A stretch of 64,000 nt of DNA from Pomphorhynchus laevis (lineage: Eukaryota > Acanthocephala > Palaeacanthocephala > Echinorhynchida > Pomphorhynchidae). Below the pieces are notes generated by a model that worked only from the letters and a program-made list of their open reading frames with translations, was not told where the DNA came from and searched no databases. The stretch spans positions 1 to 64,000 of the forward strand of contig WNNJ02003646.1 in assembly GCA_012934845.2 (NCBI GenBank), in the 5' to 3' direction. The translations under genes were made by a program, and so were the position numbers. Positions 36,304 to 47,777 of the stretch are shown piece by piece (positions within the stretch are counted from its first letter, which is position 1; every line of letters begins with the position of its first letter).

Positions 36304-36632
36304 TAACAGAAACAGTAGCATAGTAATCAAAATAATTAAACAAAATAAATGAGGTAGCCAGCATTGCGTATAAAAACTGTAATGTTAGTACAATGAAATG
36401 CATAAGCTAATCACAAGTACAACTGACCCTTGTCAATAAGTTTTAATGGCAAAGAGGATAAGTAAAAACACTTAAAAACATGTAGCAGAGAAGAGCAAGA
36501 TAATGAGCAAAATCGACAATAACAGCTAGAAGTGCGAGAGTGGAAAGGAAGCCGAATAATGCAAAATTTTGAATGATAGCCGTCTAATGATAGACGCCAG
36601 ATAAGCGGACGTTTGTGATAGTTTGGGTTCCT
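36304..36632 (-). mobile_element. 3' UTR of the minus-strand LINE
   Basis: This non-coding sequence lies between the stop of the LINE ORF2 at 36633 and the break in the Naiad at 36303. No poly(A) or microsatellite tail is obvious at the junction. Confidence 0.5.
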
Positions 36633-39085
36633 CTAAGTTGATTGTGTGTAAACAGGGGAACATAATATATCAGGATCTAATCTACTGACTTTGGAATCAA
36701 AGAGATATCGGTTTTCTAAATAAGCATCTGTCGAGTCAAGATGTAAATCATTTAATATTTTTACTGACAAGGGTGTTGATCTACTAAGGACGGCCACAGC
36801 CGTAGAGGAAGCTTTGGGCGAGACCCCTACCACTCGCTTTAGGAATCGCCAGAAACATTTGTCAATTATCTGAAAATCCGTTGGTAACAAATCGGTCCAG
36901 AAACATTTAATTCCATAACTCAAAATAGGTAGCAGCATTATGTTAAAGTAACTAACCGCACCCTCAAACGAAAGTAATCCAAGTTTAGAAGCAGCATTCG
37001 TAGATTTCAATACTTTTGCAGATTGTTTCAACAGATGCGCTTTGAATGACCATCGCGAGCTAAGCAAAAATCCAAGATACTTATATGTTGGCACGAACTC
37101 TAAAATATTGTCCTTGATATACAGCACGTCATCACGACGACAAGGTCCACCTTTTCTGAATTTAATAATTTTGGATTTTTCTGTATTAATAATGAGTCCA
37201 TTAGTTTCGCAATAATTTAACAGAGCTGAAATCGCCAATTGAGCGTTATCCTTATTTAATGTTATCAAGGCTAAATCATCCGCATACAATATAGTTGTAA
37301 CATCTGATACTGATGAACGAATAAAATTTGGAAGGTCCAACAAAAAAAGAGAATAATAACGGGCTAAGCGGATCTCCCTGTTGTACTCCACGACTGGTGG
37401 TAAATACTTCGGAGTAATTCACGCCGCCAAAATTCGTAATGAACTAGGCGCTAGGATCCTTTCGAGAAGTAATAGAAAATCACCATGAACATTCACTTCT
37501 TTATGAAGCTTTGACAAAAGCAACGCTCTATCTATAGAATCAAAGGCCTTAGCAAAATAGATAAACACAGCGTACAAGGAGGAGTGCTGACGTATAGTAT
37601 CCAGAACCTTTGACCTTAGAATTTGAAGAGCACTCAGTGTAGACTAACCTCTACGGAACCCATGTTGTTCAGATGGTAACAAATCACTGCGAAACCGAAG
37701 CAAACGCAACGCCATTAAATTCGATAAAACTTTATATGCATGATTAAGTAGCGCTATTCCCCTGTACGAGTCTTTACACGAAGCGTCCCCTGAACCCTTG
37801 TAGATTACTTTGATTATGCCATCACGCCAACCAAGTGGGATAGGGTGGCCTCTAAGTATAGCATTGAAGAAAAATAGCCAATAGTCCGAAACTAAGCCGA
37901 AGGTCTGTCTCATGTGTTCCACACACAATTGGTCTATTCCGCTGCTTTAAGGAGGACATCTTGAATAGACATAACTCAATTTCGTCTAAGTCAAAACTAA
38001 GATTAAGATGATTTTGGTCAATTAGATGGCAATAAAGAACACAATCCTTAGAATTAAAAGACGAAAGATTAGTTGAAGCTAGAATATTCAGAAAATGTTG
38101 ACGCCACTGTTCTAAAGGAATCCGAGAAGCAAGTTTACATGATCTAGAGTGTAAAAGCCACGGAGCATTCTCTGCTCTGGAAAGCAGTCTTCGCTCTTTT
38201 GCTAATAAGTTCTCCAACTTAAACCTTTTCACACCATTCAAATAAAGCCTACGTAAGTATACGAAATCTGAGTTGGAGAGTGCAAATTCATTTGACTTGT
38301 AGAAAGAAAGTAGAAGTTTCTGCAATCGTCTCAAATTATCCGGCATTCTAAACGAACTACGAGAAACGGGATTTTTAATCTCACATGAAGATAAAAGTGT
38401 GTTGCAAAGTAAAGAGTAACCGTGAGAAATGTGTCCCTTACTCAAAAGACGCTTAGAATTCTCCAAATTAAAGAGGTCAAAAGCTTCAAATGAGATTTTC
38501 CTACTGACGGCTTGAACAGATTGGTAAGTACTACGGTTTGTCACAAAGCCCTCTAGAATACATATTACTGGCTTATGTTGGCGACGTAGTGCCCAAGTAG
38601 AATCAAAATCTAGACGCACGTTCTGCATCCCAAAATTTGCAAAGATTAAATCAACACAACTTCTAGATTGTCCAAATTCATATGTCCAGCCTTCAATGGG
38701 AGCAAAAAGGGTTAAATCGTGAGGCAAAAGAACTTTTTCAATAAATCAAGTTTTTGAGAGGAGCGACTAAGATTGGCGTTAAAGTCACCAGCAATAACGA
38801 TAGGTTTATGATATGAAACATCTACAAGAAGTTCAGACAACTCACCGATAATATCACATGCATTCAAGGAAGGACTGAAATAACAAGCAATTATTACCAA
38901 ATTTGACGAATTAAGATAAATCGCGTTTTCCGTAGTCTTAAAAGACCAATCTCTCAACAGTCTATTGACGGCCAAAAATACACCTCCACGCGGTTGACCG
39001 CGATCGCCTAGAGTAGCTAAAATTTCAAAAGTATAAAATGAGTTTAATGTAACAGGAGAGGTAGCGAAAGTTTCCAAAAGTACTA
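36633..39085 (-). pseudogene. APE-type LINE ORF2: endonuclease and RT
   Basis: Reading on the minus strand, 39077-38712 is an APE endonuclease (GQPRGGVFLAVN, PIVIAGDFNANLS). 38727-37852 carries its end (RSCVDLIFANF, ALRRQHKPVICI) and the pre-RT linker. 37928-37644 has RT motifs (GWRDGIIKVIYKGSG, SYRGIALLNHAYKV, PSEQHGFRRG), then GVQQGDPLSPLLFSFF across a frame change, and 37391-36633 has YADDLALI and YKYLGFLLSSRW. There are at least three frame changes. The clade is CR1-like or I-like; I cannot decide by eye. The Naiad at 34.3-36.3 kb is cut at this element's 3' end. Confidence 0.75.
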
Positions 39086-39221
39086 TGATGTCAAAAGATA
39101 AAAGGTACTCACTAAATCCTTCTTTTAAAAGTGTTTCTATACCTTCTACATTAAACAGCAGAAAACGACGTAGGTCAATAAAATCGGATTCAGACTCTAC
39201 AAATGGAGAATTTGATTTTAG

Positions 39222-40297
39222 TCATATTAAAGTGTCTGCTACCGACACTATTCCTACCTCACTATAAGAAGTATTATCAATCAGAGGACTCATTTTTCCC
39301 AGCCGAACGATACGATTGTTTCTAATAACATAGTGCTCAGACGGATGTTTAGTTCTTGTATCCTTAAGTTGGCCAACAAGTGCTTTGCGGGCACATTGTT
39401 CGGCAGGCGAGAGATCAGCCTGTACAAACACCTGCTTATAATCATCACTCTTTTTAGGAGCTTACTGTTTCTTAGGATCGAAGCTGAAATAAACTCGTTA
39501 GTAGTAAGAAGGAGCCATGGAGGACAGTCATTCTTAATAGCTTTAAACCTACGCATACGCAATGGGACATCTCCAACCTCTACACCGATTAAAGAAATCA
39601 TTTTCCATATTTCATTCTCTTCCGTTTCTGATACTGGTAAACCGCGAATAATAACATTAGCAGGGCGTCTAGAGTCTCTCTCCGCTTCTTGCAAAATTTT
39701 CACCGGAGAAGCGTCCTTATTAATCTGGGATATACCAAGAACCGATCGCGTAACAGCGCGCTTTAAAATGTTAGCAAAGGAAGGAGACGTAGTGAAATTA
39801 CATAAACTCTTCGCATTAGATTCGTTACTTATATTCGCCGATAACAAGTTGAATGATGTTCTCAATTCTTTCATTTCATTTCTTAAGCTCTCCAATGCAA
39901 GCTGAGTTCTATCGACATAATGGGTTAGCTCAGCCACACGTTTGACAGAACACAGCCCACAAAGAAAATCACGCTTAAAGAAATCTCGCGGAACACTTCG
40001 AGGAACTTTTACAAATGAGCGCAACACACAAACCGACGAAGAGCATTCCATATCTAACGTAACGAAAACATTGGAGTCCGAACAAAGTGAGTCTGGAATA
40101 TAGGAGACATTTGTAGAACAAGGCATAGACTGAGGCGTCGCTATAGCCGTGTTTACTAGTTGTAGGTCAGGGGACTTATTTGAACATTGACTACCCGGAA
40201 AGCAGTCTCGACATATTCTACCCGCCCTTACACAACTACAGTTTTTACAACGCGCATGAGGCCCATTGCAGGCACAACATCTTGTTGGAGTATTCAT
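39222..40297 (-). pseudogene. APE-type LINE ORF1, Cys-rich
   Basis: The likely ATG is at 40297 (MNTPTRCCACNGPHARCKN); the in-frame GTG at 40348 is not a eukaryotic start. The N-terminus is a Cys-rich zinc-binding motif (CCACNG..CKNCSCV..CRDCFPGSQC). The middle has NVIIRGLPVSETEEN, and the C-terminal domain continues, after one frameshift near 39440, as VFVQADLSPAEQCARKA and HYVIRNNRIVRLG. The last motif is common to ORF1 proteins of CR1-group LINEs, which bind element RNA. Confidence 0.65.
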
Positions 40298-40343
40298 CTT
40301 CGTTAAATCAGCAAGGTTCAACCGTTGAAAAGTAGAATGTGAA

Positions 40344-40692
40344 TTCACCTATCGTTGTCTTTATCGTTGATTGTCGTTCTTATCGTTGATTGTCGTTCTT
40401 ATCGTTGATTGTCGTTCTTATCGTTGATTGTCGTTCTTATCGTTGATTGTCGTTCTTATCGTTGATTGTCGTTCTTATCGTTGATTGTCGTTCTTATCGT
40501 TGATTGTCGTTCTTATCGTTGATTGTCGTTCTTATCGTTGATTGTCGTTCTTATCGTTGATTGTCGTTCTTATCGTTGATTGTCGTTCTTATCGTTGATT
40601 GTCGTTCTTATCGTTGATTGTCGTTCTTATCGTTGATTGTCGTTCTTATCGTTGATTGTCATTCTTATCGTTGATTGTCGTTCTTATTTATC
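40344..40692 (-). repeat. 19-bp tandem array at the LINE 5' end
   Basis: About 17 nearly perfect head-to-tail copies of a 19-bp unit (atcgttgattgtcgttctt on the plus strand) run from 40363 to 40686, with a variant unit at 40350. The array lies immediately upstream of ORF1 on the LINE's coding strand, where promoter monomers lie in some LINEs. A chance microsatellite expansion is the alternative. Confidence 0.9.
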
Positions 40693-40699
40693 GTTGATT

Positions 40700-41520
40700 G
40701 TCAGTTGATTGAAATCGTTGCAATAAAGCATTTTGATCCACCGATCATGCTTTAATAATCATAATAATCATAATAAAATGATTTTTTTACAGTGACATGT
40801 GTCAGTTTTATAATTTATTGTGAATTTTATAAACTCACAATAATGCTAAAGATACAATACAATATAAAATTTAATACTAATTTTTTAAACATTAAATCAG
40901 TTTTACAAATACAATATAAAAGTTAAATTATTGAAAGTTAAATTATGTAATAGATTTAATGATACAATTAGCAATATACAATAAGCATTAATTACTAAAA
41001 ACTGTTAATTATTAAAAACTGAAAAGTAGTAGTAGCTACTACTACTAGTAGCACAAAATCATAAAGCAGAATCTGCCTAGAAAACTGACTGCTGCGATTA
41101 GCATTCAGTCCTTTGAATAATTAGTAAGAATACGTTCCGTTTTTAAATAGAGTTCACTGACTAATGTAATTATATAATATGTAATCACATTTTATTTAAT
41201 CCTACATTCAAAAATTATATTGAATTAATTTAACTTTTATTTAAATTGAATTTAGTTTATTAAATTCAACTGATACATAGAGGAATTGATTGAGCTATTT
41301 TACAATTGATTTTAAACATTTTGGTAAAAGCTGCTATTAGATTTATTACTATAATTTACAGTGCAAAAATAAATAAAAAATTAGTTAAATTTTGTGTTTA
41401 ATTGAAGTTCAAATAATCGCATTTCTAATACATTTTTGTAATTTACATGTATTTGAAGTAGAATTTAAATAGCTGAACTATCTTACATTTTGAACTAATT
41501 TTATACAATTGTATTTATTT
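40700..41520. other. AT-rich spacer
   Basis: No gene. A short palindrome gtagtagctactactac lies at about 41026. Confidence 0.4.
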
Positions 41521-41523
41521 TAG

Positions 41524-41650
41524 GATTTTAGCAAGCTGGATATATTTTGGAATGTCAATTTTGAACTTGATATTGATGATATTGATGGCAATTACGCATT
41601 TCGTCAAACGGGGAAGGGCTGCTTCTATTGTGCGCAGTCAAAAAAGATAA
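41524..41650 (+). CDS. Candidate C-terminal exon of a membrane protein
   Basis: A pyrimidine-rich acceptor (gtatttattttag) is followed by one nucleotide and 41 codons ending TAA. They read SWIYFGMSILNLILMILM, a likely transmembrane helix, then HFVKRGRAASIVRSQKR, a basic tail. A second frame is also open over the same stretch (DIDDIDGNYAFRQTGKG), so the frame choice is uncertain. No upstream exon was found. Confidence 0.3.
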
Positions 41651-42246
41651 AAAATATTAAGTAACTTTGAATTCAATAAAAATAATTTTTCTCTTGATAA
41701 TTAAAGGTGATTTTTAATTGTGACCTCTCTTGCGTTATTAAGATTACACTCTCAACAATCCACAATTTATCATTTGCGGCTCCGAATACTTGCGGCCTTC
41801 GACTTAAAAGTTTTTCATAATTTTGGCACTTTAAAAACTTAATTTTAGACTTAATTTTAGTAGAAAATTGCTGATACAAACAAACCTCGTAAATAATGTT
41901 TCAAAATAAGTGATAAATAGCTTAAAAATAATGATGTCAGGTTATAAAAAATTAGGAAATGGAAATGATACAGTATGACGGGTAAATAACTTTAAAATAT
42001 TTATTCACCTAGCGCAAGTCAGCATTATTTCCTCGTCCCCAATTATCATTAATTTTAGATCAGTACGACAATATGAAATCTTGAATATAAGCCACTAAAA
42101 TTAGTCGTTTAAAGATAATATTCGACAATCGGTTTTCCGCCGCAAGCTGTTAATCTTAACAGTTGAAACAAATCAAATACACATCACAATGGGAAACCAA
42201 CACTAAGAAACATATGTTGATTTCTTGGACTATCCTCTTATTACAG

Positions 42247-42389
42247 GTGAATATACAAGATTTTATGTGTTTGTTTTTGGGGTATCCATGTTTTTCACTG
42301 CGGTTCAAAACACCTGGAGTAGTCACGCATTTGTCTATAGATCCGATACCCTAATCAGTAACATTATTTATTTAGACAAATATTTGTAA
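42247..42389 (+). CDS. Candidate host exon, hydrophobic
   Basis: After an acceptor (ctcttattacag) the frame reads EYTRFYVFVFGVSMFFTAV, then QNTWSSHAFVYRSDTL, and ends at TAA 42387. It could be the last exon of a membrane protein. There is no family match by eye. Confidence 0.22.
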
Positions 42390-43245
42390 ATCATATGCTG
42401 AGTCACCGTAGTCTGGTGGTATTTATATCACAACAAGACTGTTATTAGTTGAATTAATTTGTAAAAATTTAAGAAATAACATTTTACCAATAATTTATTA
42501 AATATAAAGAAATAAAACAAATTTACAAATATGAAAAAATATATAAGTTAATAATTATAACCCAAATACATTACCTTTCAAAACAAACTTGGATTAATAT
42601 AGGGCGATTTGTAGAAAATTTAATACTTATTAATTCTTTATACGAGAATTAATAAGTTTTATTAATTATTAATAAAACGATTTTTAAAAAATTCCGAAAT
42701 AAAAATTATTTACAGAAAATCCAAACCTTGTAGAATCCCGGAATCAACCAAGGCAGCATTTGTCATTCGACTGTCTTATCTGAAATCTGTTTCTATATCA
42801 AAGTTCTAGTTAATGTTCGTACTTTGTGCATTAATTATCTACTGCTTACTAGCAGTTAATATGTTGATAAGGTTACGGATGAATAATTTGGTTGTAATGA
42901 TATAATCTTATTAAGATCATGTTAATAAGTAAGTGAGATCATGTTAATAAGTAAGATCATGCTTAAGTTTTTAGCTAATTGTACATTGCCTGAAGTTGTA
43001 TATTTTAGAAATATTACAAATTACATACTTACAGATAAATGTATAAATAAATCTTATAAATTTTATATAATAACTTACATACAAATGTATTCGAAATATA
43101 TCAATTATTTATATTTAATCTAAGTTAAATACGAATAAAATATAAGTAAATTAAATCTAAGCTTTAAATTATTAAATTTATCTTCTCTATAATTGACACA
43201 TTGCTTGGAAGTCTGAAGCCATTGCTCTCGAACCAGTACATTTGC
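42390..43245. other. AT-rich spacer
   Basis: No gene. gatcatgttaataagtaag occurs twice at 42916-42955. Confidence 0.4.
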
Positions 43246-43249
43246 TGAG

Positions 43250-43870
43250 CAGACCATCCTTATCTATTAAGCAGAGACTGTTACTGACTGTTCGATCCAT
43301 TCGTTGGATCCAAAACTCGACTTGGGATATAGAAGTTAAGTCCTTTAAGCTAAGTGTCAAAAACGCTTTCATTCACAATGTCACACAGGCAACCGAAACG
43401 ATCAGTGGGTACTTTATTCTACTGATGAGTGATGACGAGTACACCATCACTTCGGTGCTAAAACATATCGTCTAGAAGTGACATGGTGAATTAAAGTCGT
43501 GAATCAAAGTCTAGTCTAACAAGCAACACCATTTAGTATAAATGCCGTATTTCGTAACATATCATGGACAGTTGTCTAGTCAGCATATCAGTGCACTACT
43601 ACTATACATGCCAGATCCATTAAGGATCCAACGAGTGCAGCGACAATTCAGCAACAACCTCTGCCTAGTGTTTAAGGATGGTCCGCACAGCAATTCGATC
43701 TGGTTAAGAGCGTAAGCCTCAGACAATTAAGCAAAGTGTCGGAAACGCCTTTATTCACAATGTTACACAGGCAACCGAAACGACGAGTGAGTACTTCATT
43801 CTACTGATGAGTGTTGTGGGGTACACCATCACTTCGGTGCTAAAACCGATCGTCTATAAGGGAGGCTGCA
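43250..43870 (+). repeat. Tandem pair of the roughly 380-bp repeat
   Basis: Two direct units are offset by about 383 bp, judged from the landmarks aaacgctttcattcacaatg at 43360 and aaacgcctttattcacaatg at 43743. Both contain ctactgatgagtg, a ccatcacttcggtgct hairpin and cgatcgtct. They match the cluster at 6.1-7.3 kb. Open frames on both strands are short and not conserved between copies. Confidence 0.7.
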
Positions 43871-44043
43871 GATCAATGGAACAAAATTAATCGAATTGTG
43901 AGAAAATAAAACATCGGAAAATATAAATCTCTTAAATTTTGGAATTTTACGTGAAGAGCAAATTAAATGTAAAAGTTATGGTAGAGCAAAAGGTTATTTT
44001 GTTACTTTGTAGCATGATTAAATTAGCTGAAATCCAATTGATA

Positions 44044-45723
44044 TTAAGTGTCGTATTTTTTCACATCGGTTTCTAACTGTTTTATTGGCAGTAACATAAT
44101 CCCGCTGAATAGCATTGTTAATCCAATGCCAGTGTACGACCACATATACGATCGTGTAACGTCAAAGAGATGTCCTAAATACATAAAGTGGATTTACAAA
44201 AAATGGTAAAAATGTAAATAGCTAATTATTAATTTGCCATTGCAAATTAGCCATGTGGTGAATATTAAATTTTTCAAATGAATTCGACTTTTTCGAATGA
44301 ATTTTGAAATAATTTGAAATCAATGATGACTAATTAAATTCATTATGAAGAAATGCATGTGGTTAATATTGCAGTTAATAACGTGATACAGTTAATATTG
44401 CAGGCATTGTGATATTCGAAACGCGTATGCTTCAAGTTTCGCAAAATTAGCAAAACAATTGAAATTATAAACCGAATGAATTCTTCGAGTAACAATTTCA
44501 CAAAGGGGACAAAACTTTCGGATAAGATTAGATCATTTTATATTTATCTTTAAATGATATATACCATAAATATTATGTTATCATCACTAGTAGATGATGC
44601 TAATGAAATGAACTTACGGAAAAATGCCGTTTCGCCATATTTGGCACACTACTAGAGATAATCTCCACTGCTTGGTGCATAGAGACTCTTAGACGGCTCA
44701 AGTAAATTTATGACCTATTACAATATACTAAGCAGCATTTTTTAAATATGATATTTGAAGACTTTGCTGTCTTCGAACGCTTTATAAATACACATTTATA
44801 TAAAATATTGATTTATAACTTAAATAACATCAATTTTTAATTGTCGGTCATTTATTGCTTACGATTCTAAATAAAATTGAACAACATAGTATTATTTCCA
44901 TGTAAACTCAATTAACACATTAGAACTGATAGCAACATCAAAAATGCGTTTCCATCCTAGTTATTATTTGATATTTCAGCATTACATTGTCAAGGCCAAT
45001 ATGAGAAGTAAGGGTACTTCTTTCAGCAAACTACTTGTCAGATTATTTAAACTATATATTTACATTGAAATTTCGATTGGAAAATGTGCGACTACGCCGT
45101 GCATGACAAAGCGAACGAAACAGTACCAATTTATCAGATTAAAATTTGTCATGATGTGAGTTAAGATATATGGAATTGAGTTATGAATGGAGTGTGTGAT
45201 AGCTGGTTTCTGCTGCGAAATCATCCAGTATAACATGACTAACTTTTAAAAAAGCTCCGTTCAGATGCGATATGGGAAGGAGCCGTTTCAGATATTGCGA
45301 GTGGAAGCCTTCTAAAAGATTTATCGCGAAAACTCAATTAATACACTGGCGATATTTTTGTGAGCACAAAAAATATATTATCATAAAATATATTATATTT
45401 TATATTATATATAAAATATAATATAAAATATATTATATTAAAATATAATAAAATATATAAAAATATAGCAAGCGCAATTTAAATGAATTCATTAAAGTGT
45501 TTGAAATATGCAAAGTGCTTAAATATAGTCAAAGTGTAAATTTTCTAGATTTAACATTTGGATAGTATTTACAAAACAATACTAAAAGTAAAATTACCCC
45601 AGAAAGGCGGTCCAAGAATAGTTGCAAAAGCTTGAAAGTACAACACTAGACCAAAAGCTTGTGATAAATTGACAGAACCAACAATGTCAACCAAGACGAA
45701 ACTTGTAAGCGTAATGTATCCAG
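44044..45723 (-). CDS. SLC16-type monocarboxylate transporter, last two exons
   Basis: Exon 45723-45598 (126 nt) reads GYITLTSFVLVDIVGSVNLS and then QAFGLVLYFQAFATILGPPF. A donor GTAATT follows at 45597. Exon 44174-44044 (131 nt), after acceptor tgtatttag, completes the glycine codon and reads HLFDVTRSYMWSYTG, then a final membrane helix and the tail QLETDVKKYDT before TAA. The pattern AFGL...FQ....GPP..G.L.D is typical of the last helices of the monocarboxylate transporter branch of the major facilitator superfamily, which moves lactate-like acids with protons across membranes. The intron is 1423 bp. Upstream exons are not seen; LINEs occupy the next 9 kb. A pseudogene cannot be excluded, but phases and splice sites are intact. 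Confidence 0.7.
44175..45597 (-). other. Intron of the transporter gene
   Basis: AT-rich. A palindromic tatattatatttta run lies at 45375-45460. The plus-strand frame 44944-45159 falls inside the intron and looks like chance. Confidence 0.5.
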
Positions 45724-46195
45724 CTTTAAACATAAAATCAATTTTAAACAACGAATATCAAGTAACTTTCTAATTAGAAAAGTGTACAGGCAACACGCAA
45801 ATGTTAGCGTGTTGATATTGCATTTAAAAATGCATTATCAGAGTTCTAATGGAATATTTTCATCGTAGAATATTTACAATTGCGTTAATTTTTTCAAAGT
45901 AAAAAATTGGCCTCGCAACATTCCCGGTGGAGAATATCTACAAAATCAGAAAATTATTGACTTAATAAAAGAAAATATTTACGTGATACTAATCAATCAT
46001 GGTCTTTATCAAAATCACAAATTTGTTCTCTTTTTTTGTATTAACCATCCTTAAATGTTGTGGGCGGCGTCTAACAAGCTTGCGATAAATGTTTCGAAAT
46101 GAAAACACATGCGTATTATTAGTAACGCTCGCAAGCAACTAACATCTGTTTGTTACAAATATAAGGGCTGTATTGTGGAAAGTGTACGCAGTGTT

Positions 46196-46327
46196 GTTCA
46201 AGTTTTCGGAATCAAGAGCTATATTGGTGTTCAAGTTTTCGGAATCAAGAGCTATATTTGTGTACAAGTTTTCGGAATCAAGAGCTATATTGGTTTTCAA
46301 GTTTTCGGAATCAAGACCTATATTAAT
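46196..46327 (+). repeat. 33-bp tandem repeat, four units
   Basis: Four 33-bp units, each beginning ttcaagttttcggaatcaag or a one-base variant, lie in an open frame 46109-46333 that gives an 11-residue repeat (VQVFGIKSYIG). The array ends 10 bp before a consensus splice donor. It lies upstream of LINE ORF1, so it may be the promoter region of that LINE. Confidence 0.85.
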
Positions 46328-46336
46328 AGCTGAAAG

Positions 46337-46472
46337 GTGAGTTATTGCTTTTGATATAGTTTAGTTTAGTTTATTAATTTTTTATATTTTATTTTTTTTG
46401 TTTTTTTTTTGTTTGTTGTATTTGCTTTTTGTTTCTAATTATTTATTCATATATATAAGTACATAAGTACAG
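46337..46472 (+). promoter_or_regulatory. Possible 136-nt intron in a LINE leader
   Basis: A consensus donor (ctgaaag/gtgagt) at 46337 and a pyrimidine-rich acceptor (ttgtttctaatt...aagtacag) ending at 46472 bracket a T-rich stretch. The ORF1 frame opens exactly after the acceptor. This looks like a spliced 5' leader, but no transcript evidence is available. Confidence 0.4.
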
Positions 46473-47777
46473 TTGGAAGGAACTAATTGCCTTAAGCCAG
46501 TTGGGAAGAGAAAATCTTCTTCCCAGCTGGAGGAAAATTTAAAAAATATAGAAAAAGAATCTTCAGTGCAAAAGAGGCTCTTGCCTATAAAGCAAGACTC
46601 TTTTGCAATTAAAGTAACATGTAAAGAAAACCATAATCTAAACAAAAAAATAAGAGAGATAGAGAGGGAAATAAGAAAAACTGTTCGAGGAGAAATCTTC
46701 GAACGGTTTTTCAAAAGAGATAATTTCTACCGAATCTCCTTCAAAAGCTTAGCTTTGAAAGATAAATTCAAAGCGGCTTTAGTTGGAGAAGAGGGTATAG
46801 AAATTATCGACGTTTCTCCACAAGTGACGGCCATCCTTAGGGATGTGCCGTCATTTGCGGAGAAAGAAGATGTTGAAGAATTCTTACATCAATATGATGT
46901 AAGGATTCTGAAAACATGCAAATCATACAATCAATCATATAGTTCCTTTCTTTTGAAGGGAACTATATGTAGTTTGAAAAAATTGAAAGAAGATGGAGGC
47001 AGCATCTGCAGACATCGAATATCTGTAAAGATATTCGACGAAGACGATGCTGCCTTTCGGTATCCGCAGTGTTATAGATGTCAGCGATGGGGACATGTTT
47101 CGAACATGTGTCGAGAAGTGTCACCGCGTTGCGTCCACTGCGGAGAAGAACACGAAACACAAGCATGTGGAAATAAAAATAGGCCGACATGTGCAAACTG
47201 TAGGCAACCTCACAAGGCGTACTCACACGTTTGTCCAGAGTTCAAGTCTTACTTGGCCTGGGTAAACGGTGAGAACAAGAAGGCTTGTGAGGAAGCTCAG
47301 TCCTACCTTAGGGCAGCCAAAAGTCACTCTCTGGATCAACACGCTGGACAAGCAGCGATGCTGATCGAGAGAGTACTTACTCTTGAAAAAGAAATGGCTG
47401 CCTTAAGGCAGGAAAATGCAAAATTAAAAAAAGATGATGTAATCCACGAATCCGATTTGAAGAAATTCAAATCGGAGTTGAACGCAACAACATTACGCAA
47501 ATACAGATCGTTGAAACAGGAGAAAGACAAGTCATCGATTTCGGTGACTACTTTTAATCGTTTCAACGATTTGTCACAAATACAAGGCCCTCAGAATGAG
47601 GACAATAATATGGACTATTGTTCAGTAGTATCGACTGATTCTGAGGGTCTTTCGATTAAAGCGCCAGGGACTGCTATAAAGATGCTGACGTTACCTGAAT
47701 CACTTCAGGTGGCGTCGAGTCGGAGGGGCAGTTCCTGGCACAAAGCTTCGAATGCAAGAAAAAAAACGAAGAATTGA
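46473..47777 (+). CDS. Jockey/I-like LINE ORF1, gag-like protein
   Basis: A 434-codon open frame. Residue 1 is TTG, no in-frame ATG exists until codon 212, and a stop lies just upstream at 46464, so the true start is unclear (leader splicing, another exon or loss of the ATG). Residues 50-170 resemble the RNA-binding region of Jockey-group ORF1 proteins. Three CCHC-type knuckles follow: C200-C203-H208-C213, C220-C223-H227-C232 and C240-C243-H247-C254. A coiled coil is likely at about 310-345 (LTLEKEMAALRQENAKLKK). The frame overlaps ORF2 by 26 nt. There are no internal stops. Confidence 0.75.
   Translation: MEGTNCLKPVGKRKSSSQLEENLKNIEKESSVQKRLLPIKQDSFAIKVTCKENHNLNKKIREIEREIRKTVRGEIFERFFKRDNFYRISFKSLALKDKFKAALVGEEGIEIIDVSPQVTAILRDVPSFAEKEDVEEFLHQYDVRILKTCKSYNQSYSSFLLKGTICSLKKLKEDGGSICRHRISVKIFDEDDAAFRYPQCYRCQRWGHVSNMCREVSPRCVHCGEEHETQACGNKNRPTCANCRQPHKAYSHVCPEFKSYLAWVNGENKKACEEAQSYLRAAKSHSLDQHAGQAAMLIERVLTLEKEMAALRQENAKLKKDDVIHESDLKKFKSELNATTLRKYRSLKQEKDKSSISVTTFNRFNDLSQIQGPQNEDNNMDYCSVVSTDSEGLSIKAPGTAIKMLTLPESLQVASSRRGSSWHKASNARKKTKN

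Noticed and set aside
39333-39905. 190-aa plus-strand ORF
   Set aside because: It lies opposite the LINE ORF1 on the minus strand, which has recognisable motifs; this is an antisense shadow.
40344-40692. CRISPR-like array
   Set aside because: There are no unique spacers. It is a plain 19-bp tandem repeat in an animal genome.
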